Positions 33,030-46,648 of a DNA stretch of 64,000 nucleotides are shown here, piece after piece. Below the pieces are notes generated by a model that worked only from the letters and a program-made list of their open reading frames with translations, did not search any database and was not told where the DNA came from. Every line of letters begins with the position of its first letter. Positions within the stretch are counted from its first letter, which is position 1. The position numbers and the translations under genes were made by a program. Origin of the DNA: Pyrocephalus nanus (Eukaryota > Chordata > Aves > Passeriformes > Tyrannidae); contig CM076268.1 of NCBI GenBank assembly GCA_038380795.1, positions 20,129,001-20,193,000 of the forward strand. Direction: 5' to 3'.

Positions 33030-36000
33030 CCCTGTGTGTGGAAGTTGCTTAAAATGAAGTTCTGAACAGCTTTCAGGGCAGAAAAATCAACCTTCCCATA
33101 CACCATAAGTGAGCTAAATTGTAGCAAGTTTCTCTGGTAACTTGAAGCTTAACATCTACCCTTAAATAAAAAATGAAAAAAAACCAAACAAAACTATCCA
33201 ATTAACAATCAGGTGAGTGAAATGCAGACAAGCTTCACCTTTTGTCTCTGTTTAGAACCAGATGAGATAATTTCAGAAGATTTCTTGAAGAAAATCACTA
33301 TGCATATGACAACAGCCAGTTCTTATGATGAACCTGCACCAGCCCTGAATTTCAGAACCCACAGGCACTCCTCCAAGCCAATGACATTAAACTCTAAATG
33401 AAATTACTAAACCAGAATAAACCAAACCAAAAAGCAGCCATCCCATGACAAATTCATCTACCCTTGACCAAACGCTGATAGTTATTGATCTGCTGCGGTT
33501 GTGAATTAGGGCCAGGCTTCCCAAGGTTCCCTTCTAATATGAGGAAGAGAGCGTGGCCACTCTAACAAGACGGACTAGGCTAAATGAAACCTATGGGGAA
33601 TTGCACACTACCAAGTCCAGAGGATGGACTGATCCGTTCATCTTACTGACAGCACAAGTTTGATGTATGTCAAGTTTAAGCACTCCTCTTCCTCTCTAAA
33701 AGAAATTGGCACATGTTGAAGAAAGAGCAATTAGGTTGTGACACTCTGCAGAACTCTATTCCGTCTCTGGACTTGCTTCACTGTGATATTTTACACGTCT
33801 TGCACGGTACCAGGCCCAAACTAAGCAGGCAATTTAAAAGCCCAGGAGAAATTAAAACTTCTTCCCTGGTATTTTAAAGCACAGTAATTCTCCACAGCTT
33901 TGTGTGCCTACCATGCTATGAATAGAGCTCTCATTGCAAATTCACCACGTTGTGAAAAGGAAAGCTTCACTATTTCTAGGAAGCTGGAGAAAAAGATTAC
34001 AGTTTTATCATCAATTAGCTGTCTGGATGTTACTCGGTTCTGTTTACCCTTTCCTCAAGGGAAGCCAATGAGAGCCAAGGGGAAAAATTAAAAGGAAATT
34101 GAAGAACAACAAATCCCAAACAAACCAAGACATTTCTTGTCTTGCCAGAGAATCTAAAAAGCATCAGTGAGACAGACAAAATCCAAAGAATGAAATGAAG
34201 AAAAGCCTGATGACCCAGGAGGAAAGACAATCTTTTAATGACAAAAATCTCTCACAGGTTTAATGTACCTTGCTGTTATGATTTACACAAATTCTTCTAT
34301 TCAACCTGAACTAATCTAGGAGACATTGTGCCTCGCCATGTTATTATCAGAAAGCAAAGTTCCCAAGTGCTAATTTCAAAATACAACTGCCCAGAGCTCA
34401 AGAACCCACACACTATGTTACCACAGATGCAAAATGGGAGACTCAGGGAGAGCACGGTGTGAAACATCATGGAGATATTAGTTTCACACATAGAGGAGTA
34501 GAAAGAGAACAGAAACAAACGGGAGAAGAGACTGGCCTGGTGGCAGTCAATCCAACTGTTGCCTTAAGACATGCCAATAATAAAAACATTAAGCAAATGT
34601 GGTTTTTTCCCCACAGCAATCACTGAAGCAATCAGTAACCTGTGCATACAGATACAAAAGCTGAAATTCAGACTGCCTACATTAAAAAGCATTCAATTCC
34701 TAGTATGATGACAAGTGAGTATTATGTTCTTGCAAATGGACTGGGGAAAGAAACCAATTTCTGCATACTGCAATTCACTGAGCAGTCTACTGACACAAGG
34801 TACTAAATGGTACATGAAAAGAAGCACAATGCTGAGTTTTAACACTCATTTACAGTTGTTGCATCTCAAGAGATCTGTGAATACCATTCAACTTCAGTTA
34901 TCACCATCTAGGATATATCTTTAAAAAGGAATCAAGGAACCAATATTACATCAGTCCCTAGCTCCATTAAATACATTTTTTCCATGCCCTGGAATCATGT
35001 GTCAGCCGTAAAACAGTAAAATGTCTGTAAATAATCAAATTACCAAAAAATCTATGTGAAGAAATGAAGGGATTCCACATATTCATAAGAAGTGTACTGC
35101 ACTTATTGCAACCTGGAGAGAAGAATACACAAGCAATTACTTTCTCTACTACATGGGAGCCTATGTATTACACTTCACTATACCTGAACATGAAGACAAT
35201 AATTCAGCCTCCATTAACACATCTTATTAATTACTAGGGTCAAAGCACCATCTGAAAGGTCAGAGGTGGAAAAGAACATTTTTATTCCTATTCTGCCTGT
35301 TTCTCAGATTCAGAGGCTCTATTACACTGAGTTAAATAGAGTTTCTGCCTTCAGCAGAAAAAAAGGCACACTTAGTTCTAAATTATTCCTTTTCCAAGCA
35401 GAAAAACTTTGGTGACATTTGGAGTTGACCCTGCACTAGCTGTTCCTCCAGTAAGAGATGGTCTTTGTTGGTAAGGTCCATAATTTATATTCTTAAACCA
35501 AAGCTAGGATTGTTTTGGTCAAGCAAACTTGCCAAGAACACTTTTTTCATACAGCCTATAAGATTAAATGCTATTGACTTTGTTCCACTTGCACCATCTC
35601 AAGAAGCTGGTGTGACAGAAACGAAAGAATGTTAGGACCTTCAGATTTCACATTGTGCCCTACCCCCAGTTCTATAAACTTACTAAGAATTCTGATGTGA
35701 TTTCCATCAGTACATCTAAATAATGCTACAAATCCTACTTATGCTACTATTTCAGAACACACACGAGTACAGGTAGGCTATGAATGCAACTATTTCCAGC
35801 ACGATACTCTGAAACACCAGACTATGTCAAAGCTCCCTCTGCAACACCTTTGGCCAATGAACAGTTGCAGTTCGGGACAAAATTTTTCTGCTCATGTTTT
35901 TAATGTTCCAAATTTAAAAAGTCCCTGAATTTTTTCAGAGCAGAAAGAGTCCCTGTACTGACAGCTCGTATCTCTCCTGGGAAGACTGCAAACACCAACG

Positions 36001-38549
36001 AAGGAATGAGGTATAGTATGGCTTGACATAAGCAGCCCATGGTCCTGCTCTCTATTACATCAGCCTCTCTGAAGCAGTCATTTAGCAGATGAAAGATGCC
36101 TGGCATCCTGAGCAGCAAGCTTGTTTAAGGAGTATGAGTAACTCCTTGGTATACAGACCACTGGCACTAACATTAGAAATAGAACACTGGTCTCTAAGAA
36201 AGTGCCAAATAGATCTATTTTAGTCTATTGCTAATGGTTTTGATCTAATAGATGCTCATGACAGAAGAAACCACTTCAGAGTGGCTCAGAAGCACATCTG
36301 AGTGATCCTGATAAAGGCCATCCCTATTGCATGCTGCCCAGCAAGACTGACCTAAAAGTGACAGCACAGCGCAAAACTTCAACACACGGATAAACACAGC
36401 TGTTTGTTCAAGCCAGCCCATGGTTCACACACTTACACAGCCTTCTTCAATCCCTCTCTTGTCCCCTTAGGGCACAACACAGCCTGGCTCTCAAACTGGA
36501 ATACACAACACACACTGAACAGGTCAGTGGATACAACCCTGCTTTAACCTCTCACCCCTGGCATTTCTGCTACCACAACCTCTGGGACAGAACCATTAAA
36601 CTTCAACAGCACTTGTTCCCAAGACATGGTAAAAAGCCAAAGAGAGGAGAATTTCCTTTTGATTTTCAAGTTTAGACCTACATAATTTGCTCTGACAGGA
36701 TATAAACACATACAAATAAACTGACCATCACGTGGTAGCAAGATCCTTGATGACAGATAGGCAAATCAGTCTACTCTCGGCCTCTGCCAGTCATCTCCTC
36801 TTCATGCTCTTGGGCAAGTACTTCATCTCTGCTTCAAACTCTTCATACAAAAAAAGGAACATATTTCATCTTAACTGCCATGCCACTAGAGTATCTTGAA
36901 ATATTATCAAAAACAGCAGCTCCAAAAAGCAAAATAGCATCCAATAAAAGCTTCATGCCCAATCCCATGTTTCCCCAAAACCAAAAGTTAACTAAAACTC
37001 TTGGTGAAAAAGGCTATTTTTTAAGTAGATATTTAAGTTAGGAAAATATGACAAGTACTGTACAACACCAGTTAAGATCAAAATAATATTTGTAATTTAT
37101 CACATAGAAAATCAGTAGTTTGTGAAATATCAAGGAAATTAACAGGGTCAACCTGGAGTGAAATCCAGAAACAACTTGGTAGTGCTTTGGAGTGCCAGTG
37201 TAAAGGACCTAGATTAAAAAAAAAGGCTACCTAATTTTCAGAGGAGCTAATGAATGAGGGGAAGAAAACACACATCATCTTCTAAAAAAACAGCAGTGAA
37301 ACTGCTGGTAACTTCTCACGGCCTTGACAGAATGAAACCACTTCACGCACAGCAGCATTTTGTTCAGCTTTGAGGCCAGTGCTTAAAACCAGAAAGTGAC
37401 TCTAGGTAACAGAAGGACTTCGAGGGCCCTTTTAAAAACTTGGGATGAAATCCCAAAGCTCTGGGAGAGCAAGGCGAGCACCTGTTTTCCTGAACAGTTG
37501 ATTTTTTTATGCTGCATACTTTACACAGAAGCTGCATTATTCTGGAGAAGCTGCATTCCAGCCAAAAGTGCACAGTTAATGTTTTTTGCAGCCCCCAGCT
37601 TCCAGTGATGGATGACCATTTTATAATGAAATACTTTATGCTCAATCAACTTACAAATAACGGATGTTTTATCACACTGAATTAAAAAGAATGTTTTAAC
37701 AAAAAAAAAAAGGAAAAAAAAAAGAAGCAACAGACAAGAGGATCAGTGATGAGCAGAGGCTAAAGTTATTCCTGTTAAGGATGAGTAAAAACATCCAGCT
37801 GATGTTTAACTCTTTCACTGCTCTCCAACAAGTGGAAATGATGCACAAGGTAGTATTTGCCCTGAAAATACCTACACGTAAGTTCTGTTCCGGATCATTG
37901 AGACATGAGCCTTTAAGGCTTCTACAAAAACCATTTGATCCATAACATCTCAATTAGGTTTCAAAAAACCCAAGGCTAATAACTAAGTAGTGCCTGCAGA
38001 TAAACCTTTCAAAATGCTTTAATCTCTCATGCCCGTTCAGCATTCCCAAAACCAGTCCTCGGACAACCCCTAATCAGCTGTGGGGCTTTCTCCTCCAGCA
38101 CTTCCACCTGTTAGTGCTGAGTGATACCTAGAGAAGTACATGCCTTGTACTCAAAACACTATTGCAATTCCTAGACCAAGTTTTGGAAGCAAACATCCAA
38201 ATTCAACTGATAAACTTAATCACGACTCAGAGGTTGCTGTTATACCACAACTGTTACTGTTGTTACACACTACAGGTCAAGAAACCCCAGAGCTTGCAGG
38301 GCCATATCTGGATTAACAAAAGCCCTTTAAAAAGCTCACAGCAGAAGCATTCATTGTGCCTTTTCTTCCAAACTCCACACGAAAAAGTCTCTAAGCTGGT
38401 TCAAACATGCCAGATCATATGAGAATGAAAAGACAACCTTACACTTTTAGGAAAAGCATCTCCTCTAACAGGAATAAAGCAATGCAGGAGTGCAGAAGAG
38501 TATGAGATGCAGCAGACACAAGCTACAACAAGGGGAACACCAACTAGAT

Positions 38550-38760
38550 ATTGGAAAGATACTTTCTAAAGAAGGGTGTTCAAACACCAGAACAGTCTGC
38601 TCAGAGAAGTTGTAGAAGCTCCATCCCTGGAAATATTCAGAATTCAGCTGTCTTTAACTCTGAACACAATCTCACTTCCAAACTGGTCCTGCTTGCAGCA
38701 GGGCATTGGAGCAGATAATCTCCAGAGGTCTCTTCCTACCTAAATTATTTAAATTCTGAC
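38550..38760 (+). mobile_element. CR1 LINE 3' fragment, opposite strand to GBF1
   Basis: Shows the diverged tail of a CR1 element in plus orientation: CACCAGAACAGTCTGCTCAG, AGTTGTAGAAGCTCCATC, CCTGGAAATATTCA, and near the end CTCCAGAGGTCTCTTCC. These are recognisable variants of the CR1 C-terminal coding and 3' region. Heavily 5'-truncated, no open frame. Ends approximate to about 20 bp; the terminal octamer repeat is degraded. Confidence 0.85.
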
Positions 38761-39009
38761 TTGTCCTTACCAGAAACAAAAAGCCATCTCTGATACTGTA
38801 CATTTAGCCAGTTTAACATTCACTGAGTGAAGAGTTTCCCTTCCCAGATCATCTACTGGTTAGTAGCAGCAATAATTAAATACCAAGGAGGAGCTCGTTC
38901 CAGAACTATCCCTGGAAAACATTAATCTTCTAAATCAGTTTTTTAAGCAGAGGCTGCAGACTCAGGCTGTAACTGATCTGGAAAAAGACAAACCAAACCA
39001 AACCCCAGA

Positions 39010-39012
<3 letters not shown>

Positions 39013-39040
<28 letters not shown>
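39013..39040. repeat. (AC)14 microsatellite
   Basis: Fourteen uninterrupted AC units, the longest dinucleotide repeat seen in the window and a likely polymorphic marker. Confidence 0.95.
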
Positions 39041-39045
<5 letters not shown>

Positions 39046-40052
39046 TTACCAAATTTGGAAACTTTGATAAAACTAGTAGAAATAAAGCATGTTCTTCCTA
39101 TCTTCCCTTACAAAAATATCACTTCTGCTGCAGATATTAACATCAACAAACAAACAGCACCTTGGCCCAGAGTCACAACTTCAGATCTAAAACATGTCAC
39201 AATGCAACCACCTTAAGCTCCATTAAGTTCAGAGTTAATTTACGGAGCTTTCACACTACTATTTGAAGCACTGCAAATATTAATGTGTCCAAGATTTTAG
39301 TCACAAAATCAATTCTCCTCCCCTCCCCATTCCTCAGCTGAAGGCTGGCACTCAATGAATCAGACCAAAGGGAGAATAGAGTTTCCAGCACCTGCTTCAG
39401 CTTTTAAGTTTCCAATTGAAACTGCTGTGATCTGGCAGCAGGCAGTCTGGAGATGTCATTTTGCTGCTCTGTGAATGACTGAATCACAGTACAAAAGAAT
39501 CCAAATAGAGAAATGAGTGAAAAGAGCAGCAGTGGGCAAAGGAAGCCACAACATAACTTAATATGGCCAAAGAGAAAGAGCAGCTGAAGACAGTGTGCTC
39601 CAAAGTACCAATTCCCATCTACAACCCAGTAACTTATTCACTCTCTGTCTGCCTCATGATGCTACCATGGGCAGTGCTGAGTATGCACTACTTCCCACAC
39701 TTCTGACAATGCTCTGTCAAAGAATGGTGTAAAATACGACTCAACACTGATGTATAATTTGGAATCACTTTATTACTAGACATTTTAGACTATGGTTGTT
39801 TACCACAGTAAGATTTAAAATCTAGAAATACAGATTCCTGCTGCTGGGAAGCTTCTTCTTTTACAGAAGAACGCACAGTTAACTCAAAATATAATTCTAT
39901 ATATGCTTTTCTAGTGCAGAGAAAGAATGTCAAACACATTTATTCCTCATTATAATAGGCTTCAAAAAAACTGTAAAATATACCTGCAAGCAGATTCCTT
40001 CCATGAAGAGGAAATGCTCTCACTCTCAGAAAAATCCTGCTTAAAAGAAATT

Positions 40053-40069
40053 AAAAAAAAAAAAAAAAA
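40053..40069. repeat. poly(A) tract, 17 bp
   Basis: Uninterrupted A run; no element body recognised. Confidence 0.9.
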
Positions 40070-41113
40070 GGCACTCGCTTTTGCCCTGGTCAATACAGCA
40101 TTCTGTACCATCTCCCTCAGGAATGTAATTTAAGCTTAGGAGTTAGAATGGCAAAACTCCTAAGATGAATGCAGCTTTACTGGGGTCAGAACTCTTACAA
40201 CAGTATGACAGCCCTCACATCAGACTACTGGCAGCAGTGTAACTTCAGTTTAATTTTTGCCACTAGCATAGGACAAAAAATGGAGGGGTGAAGGGACTGT
40301 ATAGCAAGTTTGCAAAAGCAGTTGTCTCAATTGTTTTAAAGAAACTAAAAAAAACCCAAATCCCTACATACATTCCATCAACACCCAGCCTTACTTAAAC
40401 TTATTCCCTTCTCCAATATGACCACTGAGACCTAATTCTTCTTCCAGCTCTCAAGGCTTCATTGGTCACAGCAACTGCTCACTGAAACTTCCCAAAATGC
40501 TGGAGAGGCAGAAAGAAGAGTGAAGAAAGGGTTAACCCACAGCTGGGAGAAAGTTTAGCTGGAAAATCAGAACACATGCTGTGGCTGTGACTAAATTTCA
40601 CACTGGTTCTGTTGAGCACAAACATCCACAACTGTGTGCATTTGGGAGAGTAGGAGAAAATTAAATGCTCCTTATATATTAGCTTCACCTGCTAGGTTCC
40701 TTCAAATGGATAATGACATACTCAAGGGACCAGCAGAATCCTTCAGACTCACTTCTCGTCTCAAGCAGAGATGAGGTTCTGGGGGGAAATGGAAGCATGT
40801 AGTCCTTCCCTTACCTGCTCCCACATTTTTTGGAACATACTGGAAAACCAAGCCTATAGTCTGGCAGAGATAATTCCACTGTTTAAGACTAGGTGTGTCA
40901 GCACAGAAGTCACCTGAGTTGACACTTAAGACATCTGTGCCATTCAAGTACATAGCAAAAGGAATTGTACAGAGTGAGCAGGGAAGAGTATGTGCACGTG
41001 CAAACACACGTGGATTTTAAAGATCAACTGATTATTTTTTAAGCAAACAGGCAGCAGTTGGCTGATCAGACATAACTACAAAGGGGAGATTAAGAATTAC
41101 CAAGATCAACCAG

Positions 41114-41410
41114 CACAGAACCACAGAAAGATTTGGATTGGAAGAGTTCTCTGGAGGTCACCTACTCCAGCCTCCTGCTCATTCAAAGAACAGCTCTGGA
41201 GTTTTAACAGGCTGCTCGAGGCCTTGTTGAATCTAAAAGTCTCCCTGGATGGAGATTGCACTCCCTCTTCCCATGTCTAGGTATTTAACTCTCTCTCAAA
41301 AGAATTTCCCCCTAGTACAAGTGGAATTAATCCATATTCATGACTGTGGATCTCCTGGCCCTTATGAGAAGTGTCTCTGCCTTTTTTGTGATCCTTATTT
41401 AGGTCCTGCT
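41114..41410 (-). mobile_element. CR1 LINE 3' fragment, same strand as GBF1
   Basis: The plus strand reads CAGAACCACAGAAAGATTTG, GATTGGAAGAGTTCTCTGG, AGGTCACCTACTCCAGCC and then a diverged CR1 tail. This is the reverse complement of a CR1 3' end, so the element is on the minus strand. Older and more diverged than the copy at 50178-51852. Right boundary uncertain. Confidence 0.82.
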
Positions 41411-42147
41411 CGCCACAGACAGTTCCATTACAGAACGACAGGAAAGCATTTAAAAAAGAAAAACAAATAAATTATGTATCTTCACTGAAAGAAGAGATCT
41501 CAAGAGGGGTTATCAATGCCAAAAGACGTGCACAGAGAGGCTAGAGGGTATACTTATTTTCCCTAGATAATTCATAAATAACAATATAATAAATACGCTA
41601 TAACACTTCCTTCTCCTCAAACCATTGTTCACCAAAATACACAGGGAGAAGCAGAAAGCAGGCAGACAAAATACCTAAAGTAGAAGTAGACACATGATTA
41701 CTGTCATGTCCAGGATGCCCAACACTGTGCCAGGTAGGGACACAGAACTTCTGCTCTGCTCTTGTCAAAAGGGGATTATTATGTATCCACATTTAAAATG
41801 AAGGCAGGCGGGAAAGACCTTGATTAACTATGTCAGTCTTTATCTGGTTTATTGCCTTTATTTCCCAAATGCCTATACATTCTGTTAAAGTACAAAAGGA
41901 CTGTTTTCTAACCACACCTCCTTGACAGGAACTAGTAAATGCAGTGTGAGCAGATTACAATCAGTAAATCACTGAGAGTTTTCACTATCCATTTCACTAC
42001 ATAAACTAACTTTAAAGGTTACAAAAGAGCCTCAAAGCAAGGTATTAATCACTTGCCCTCACCGTGGCTACATAATAAATATTCCATCTGACCTTAAGTA
42101 CCTACTTTCACACTCCAAGTTGTCTTCATTAATTGACACACCAAACT

Positions 42148-42174
42148 AAAAAAAAAAAAAAAAAAAAAAAAAAA
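42148..42174. repeat. poly(A) tract, 27 bp
   Basis: Uninterrupted run of 27 A, followed by an A/C-rich stretch to about 42200. Confidence 0.95.
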
Positions 42175-42714
42175 GCAACAACAAAAAACACCCTAAACCC
42201 AACATCCACCTTTTCCCAGAGTCCTCTCCCAATGAAATTAACCAGGACTCCAAGTAAAACAGACATGATTCATCCCTAAGTCATATCACATGAAAATAAG
42301 CTTATTTAATTAAGCTGAATTACACTCAGTTGTTCATTTATTCTTTTACATATAATGACTTGTACTTCCTGCCCCAACTATCAATATATCAATATAGCAA
42401 TGTATATTTGCACCTAATCTTTGAATTTCACAGACTACAGAACTGTAGTGAGACCCTACAGGCCCTAATGATACATTCCTCTCTGTGTCAGAGAAAAGGG
42501 GCACCTAGAAACTGGCATTGTTCACTGGATATTGTTAGATATTGGCTAAGAAACTGATAAAAAGATTTCTTTTAAAAAAAGAAAATGTTTTCACACACTA
42601 TGGTAAACGAACCCTTAAAAGACTCCTATGAGCCAATCATGAACTTGATTATAAACAGGACAGAGTGGGAGTTCAGATTCAGGGGTGTCAGGGGGTAACT
42701 TCTAATAATCCAAA

Positions 42715-42875
42715 GTATCTTGATGTGCAGTTCCCATCTCTGGAGATGTTAAAAAGCTGCCTGGACATGGTCCTGAGTGACCAGCTCTGCACAGCCCTGC
42801 TTAAGCACAGGAGTTAGACTAGTGACCCCTGCAGGTCCCTTCCAGCCTCAGCCATTCTGCAACCCTTGAAATTCT
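42715..42875 (+). mobile_element. CR1 LINE 3' fragment, opposite strand to GBF1
   Basis: Plus-strand text includes TCTCTGGAGATGTTAAAAAG, CTGCCTGGACATGGTCCTGA, and near the end CTGCAGGTCCCTTCCAGCC followed by CAGCCATTCTGCAA. This is a diverged CR1 3' tail. Strongly 5'-truncated. Boundaries approximate. Confidence 0.85.
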
Positions 42876-44177
42876 ACAGATCCAAAGAGAATCCTGTGAT
42901 TACTTATTAGCATATCAGACTGCAGTCCTTATACTTTCTCTTTCATGCATAAATGATGATTGCTGTGGCTGTCTAGCAAGACAGACTTCAGAAGATATTA
43001 GAAATTATAGTTCAAGGTTTCAATATTTATTATTACCTGTGCCACCTGGGAAAGCTGCTGAAGTGTGTTCGATTTGGGGTGTGGTTCTTTTTAATTTCAT
43101 GAATTTCAGGCACTAAAGAGAACTCTTAGAAAGGAGAAAATGGAACTTGTCTTAACCTTAACCATTTCCTCCTTCAATAACTATTATCTTCTGTGACCTT
43201 GTAGAAAGCAGTTTCTTAAATTTTCCGGTTCTCCATGAAAGTGTAAGCAGCTGCCTTGCTTATAAATAAGCCAAGTTCTTCTGACTATTAAAACAAAACA
43301 AGAAATTGCATTTTTAGATTTCTTTTTAATTCTAAATACTTTTATTCAAAACATTATAACATTTATTAACTGAATTCACAGGCATTTATTTGCCTTAGAA
43401 AGTCACTAGTGGGGAGCATTTTAGAAATACCAGACTCTTTACATTTCACTTGTCACTATAAAAATTAAGGTATGGTTGCATTCTAACAGAATTCAGCTGA
43501 GTTACCTCTGCTCTAACTGTACTAATAGTCACTGAGCCATGCTGTTAGTCAATGCTCCTTTTCACAAAAAACCTCAATGCTTCTACCTCACTGTATTCTA
43601 AATAGCTCCTGCAGCCACAGAACAAACATCAGCATTACCAATATGCACTTTTTGGACAGCAAGCAAAGAGAATAAAACAAAGCAATTTTCACAGACTAAT
43701 GGAAATAGCAACTGCAGTCTATTTAAATTAAAAAATTTCTTAGTTAAGCAACTAACTCAGAAATAATTTAACTAATGAATGAACAGCCACCAGGTAAGAT
43801 AACAAAAAACCCTCTCTGAGTCCTCATTATTAGGCGTTTTCGAACTACGTATCTTGTTCTGCTCTACATTTCTAATAAGGCCTAGCAGTTTCTTAGTCTT
43901 CTTCTATGTTTCTAGAGTAACATTCAACTCAACAATACAGAAGACATGAGACTTATAGGAGGATCCACATATCCTCTGACATACTGGAATTTCACTGTCT
44001 TCAAAACAAATCTTTTGCACTCTCCTTTTAGCTACTGAAGAGCTGTAGCAGTGATAGGGAAGGGGCTTGGGGTGAAGGTACCTCAAAGTCACAAAGGAAA
44101 AAACATGAATGTCAGAAAGCTATTACTATTACTCAGTAAAATCCAAAATCTAGATAAAATATGACAACATAAATTGA

Positions 44178-44209
44178 TTTGATAAATTATTAATTTGATA
44201 AATTATTAA
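44178..44209. repeat. perfect 16-bp tandem duplication
   Basis: TTTGATAAATTATTAA occurs twice back to back (44178-44193 and 44194-44209) without mismatch, pointing to a recent local slippage duplication. Confidence 0.92.
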
Positions 44210-44793
44210 CAGGACAACAATTATTTTGACAATCTTACATTTTTGTATCAGACAATCTTATTTCAGAACCAATGACAATATATAACAAAAAAACCCAAAT
44301 GTACAAGATCAAAACATACATTTCAGCAAGCTTCATATTTAGCATACTTTGAATTTCCTTAGCTACAACCAGATTTATTCTATCAGAAATTGTATATGGT
44401 CTCTGAAGAGCTAGTGCATGACCTTGCATCCCTTATGAGAAGTCACAGCTGTATTCCCACATTGACTGATAAAGACAACTGAACAGGCAAGGAAGTTCCA
44501 TCCCCTCTTTGAAACAGGCCAGACATTTAAACTCATCTCACTAAAAAATTATTTGCTGCCATTATAATTAAGCATCTCTGGCTTTCTATTACATGGTTCG
44601 AAACAAAAAGAATCACGTTTAAAGTGCCAGACAACTTCGTACTTGGAGCCCAAATGACAAAAGCTATTCCCTTTTAAGGGTGAACATCCTAGCAACACAG
44701 GTCTTAGTCTGGCCAGGACTGGGTTGGGTCTCAAAGAAAATTCAATTCAAAACCAGAAGTCTTCAAAATTGGGCAGAAATGACAGGTACAGAA

Positions 44794-44796
<3 letters not shown>

Positions 44797-44825
<29 letters not shown>
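44797..44825. repeat. poly(A) tract, 29 bp
   Basis: Uninterrupted run of 29 A, the longest homopolymer in the window. No associated retrotransposon body recognised upstream. Confidence 0.95.
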
Positions 44826-44827
<2 letters not shown>

Positions 44828-46087
44828 TAAGAATATGCAGGTGTTGTGGAAGCAGCACAGCTGGTTAGAAAGGTTATAAAACTCAGGAGCGGGAAGAAGA
44901 AAAAAAAAAATCTGGGAAAAATTTATAGTTAACATGACCAATGTATCAGACTGATACTTTGAGCAACAGGCTGGCCCATAGTTGGTCAATAATACCTGTC
45001 CCATTGCACAGAACAGCTAATCTGTCAAACACTGGTGCAATACAAAACAGACATCTTCCAAATCTGTGCCCAGGTAAGCATTTCAACTTGAAATGCAACT
45101 TTCTGTTCTCACTAATATTGAAGAAATCAGTAGGACAAACTGCAAGTTTTCCTTCCACAGATACAGTTCCTCTTCAGTTCAAGTAGTCTTTAAACATAGA
45201 GCCCCATTTCTTTTTCTGAAAATTTAAGTGAAAAATAAAATACACTAATAAATAATTTCTGAATTTGTGCCAGGTACAGCACAGCAAGCTCTGTCCCTCA
45301 CACTCATCTCTGCCTCTCCAGCCTGTAGTTCTGGTTAAAAAATCTGCCCCTTTGCACCACATTCTGGGAAGGATAATCTGGCCATAACCCACTTTAGTTC
45401 CCAACCTGTTAAAAACTACTGGTCCAGCCATGTTGGCTCTATATTTTCATCCTTTCTACATGAGTGAGCTACTGAAAGCATCTCAAAAGAAACAGTCTCA
45501 CAAAAAGCTTCACATTTTGTGGTTTTAACTAAAAAGATTTAAAGTGCAAAGAGCAAATGATAGGCATAAAGAGCTTAAAATCTTTGCATACAGATTTTAA
45601 TCTTTCCTTGCCAGCTTTTACATGGCTACTTCAGCTCAGACAAAGGTTTCTTAGAGGATAAGCAGAGAAACCTGTACTGTTCACAATGCAATGTCTTGCA
45701 GCCTGTCAGCTTTAATAGTCACTGATTGGACTGAACTTAGATCATTTCCTAAACTCTCACAATCTTCTTCCAGCATCTAGAAACTGATCAGCGTTACCTT
45801 TGATCTCTCTTCCTACCATGTCAAAATGGGTATGTCACCAGGCTAAGCTCAGGAAGTCATCCCTTTAGAACTATATACACACACCCCCCTTGCCCAGACC
45901 ACTGCTTTCTGCTCAGTTTCTTTAAACAATCCCGTCTTAATCAAAACTAGTAAATAACCCATTAAAAACAATTCCACAGAGACGTGTGTGGAATTGCACA
46001 TATGTGCATATCATGCACAGGAGGAAAAAAACAGCTATTTTTCCAAACTGTTGCAGTAGGACCCTCTGTTATTTTGAAATAGCAGGT

Positions 46088-46648
46088 TAATCCTCATTAG
46101 CTTAGTACTAATTAACGGTCTTCTTATTCTACACCTTGAGTGTTTGCAGAGGGAATGTTAACTGGCACCCTGCATTGGGAGGATCAGAGCAGCCAACGAA
46201 GGGGATCTGCCATCTCCTCACAGTACAGTCAGGAGGCTGAGGAATTTCTGCTGTTGAGTGCAGTATATAAATGTATCCGTGCTTCCCCCACTCTCTTAAT
46301 TCTCTTTTTTAAGCCTCATTTAGGCTGCAGTTACTTCTTGGCACATACTGCATCCAGCTAGAAAAATCATTACTACTAATCCGAAAAAGGTAAACTCCAT
46401 TGAGCCGTATGATAAGTATCCCTTGCACTCCTGTTTCTTCCTAGCCTGTCCCGCAATTGTGTCCCAATCTGCCAGCATTAACACAGATACACAGCGGTAT
46501 TTATTTGATGCCTATTCCACCAAGCTGTATTCACACTAAATCCTCCATGTGTATTTAATAAATCACACTAGTTAGGTGGGCAGGATTAGTTCCAAGTCAC
46601 CTAATGACTATATCATGAGCTGCAGTATTAAAGGGATTAATATTAATC
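46088..46648. promoter_or_regulatory. candidate regulatory patch with clustered bicoid-class homeodomain sites
   Basis: Four exact TAATCC/GGATTA cores lie in 561 bp: 46088-46093 (+), 46377-46382 (+), 46583-46588 (-) and 46634-46639 (-). The last overlaps a perfect 14-bp palindrome, GATTAATATTAATC (46635-46648). Such cores are bound by K50 homeodomain proteins (PITX, OTX, GSC families). By rough arithmetic one would expect well under one such site in this length. Enhancer activity is inference only. Confidence 0.3.

Noticed and set aside
35900..36118. Minus-strand 72-codon frame with a protein-like look
   Set aside because: I could not match it to GBF1 or any family, it has no good acceptor and donor pair in a usable phase, and it sits in a region with similar random frames on both strands.
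43020..43045. Possible donor (CAG|GTAATA on the minus strand) that might end a 5' GBF1 exon
   Set aside because: The upstream codons do not give the expected N-terminal GBF1 peptide in any frame.
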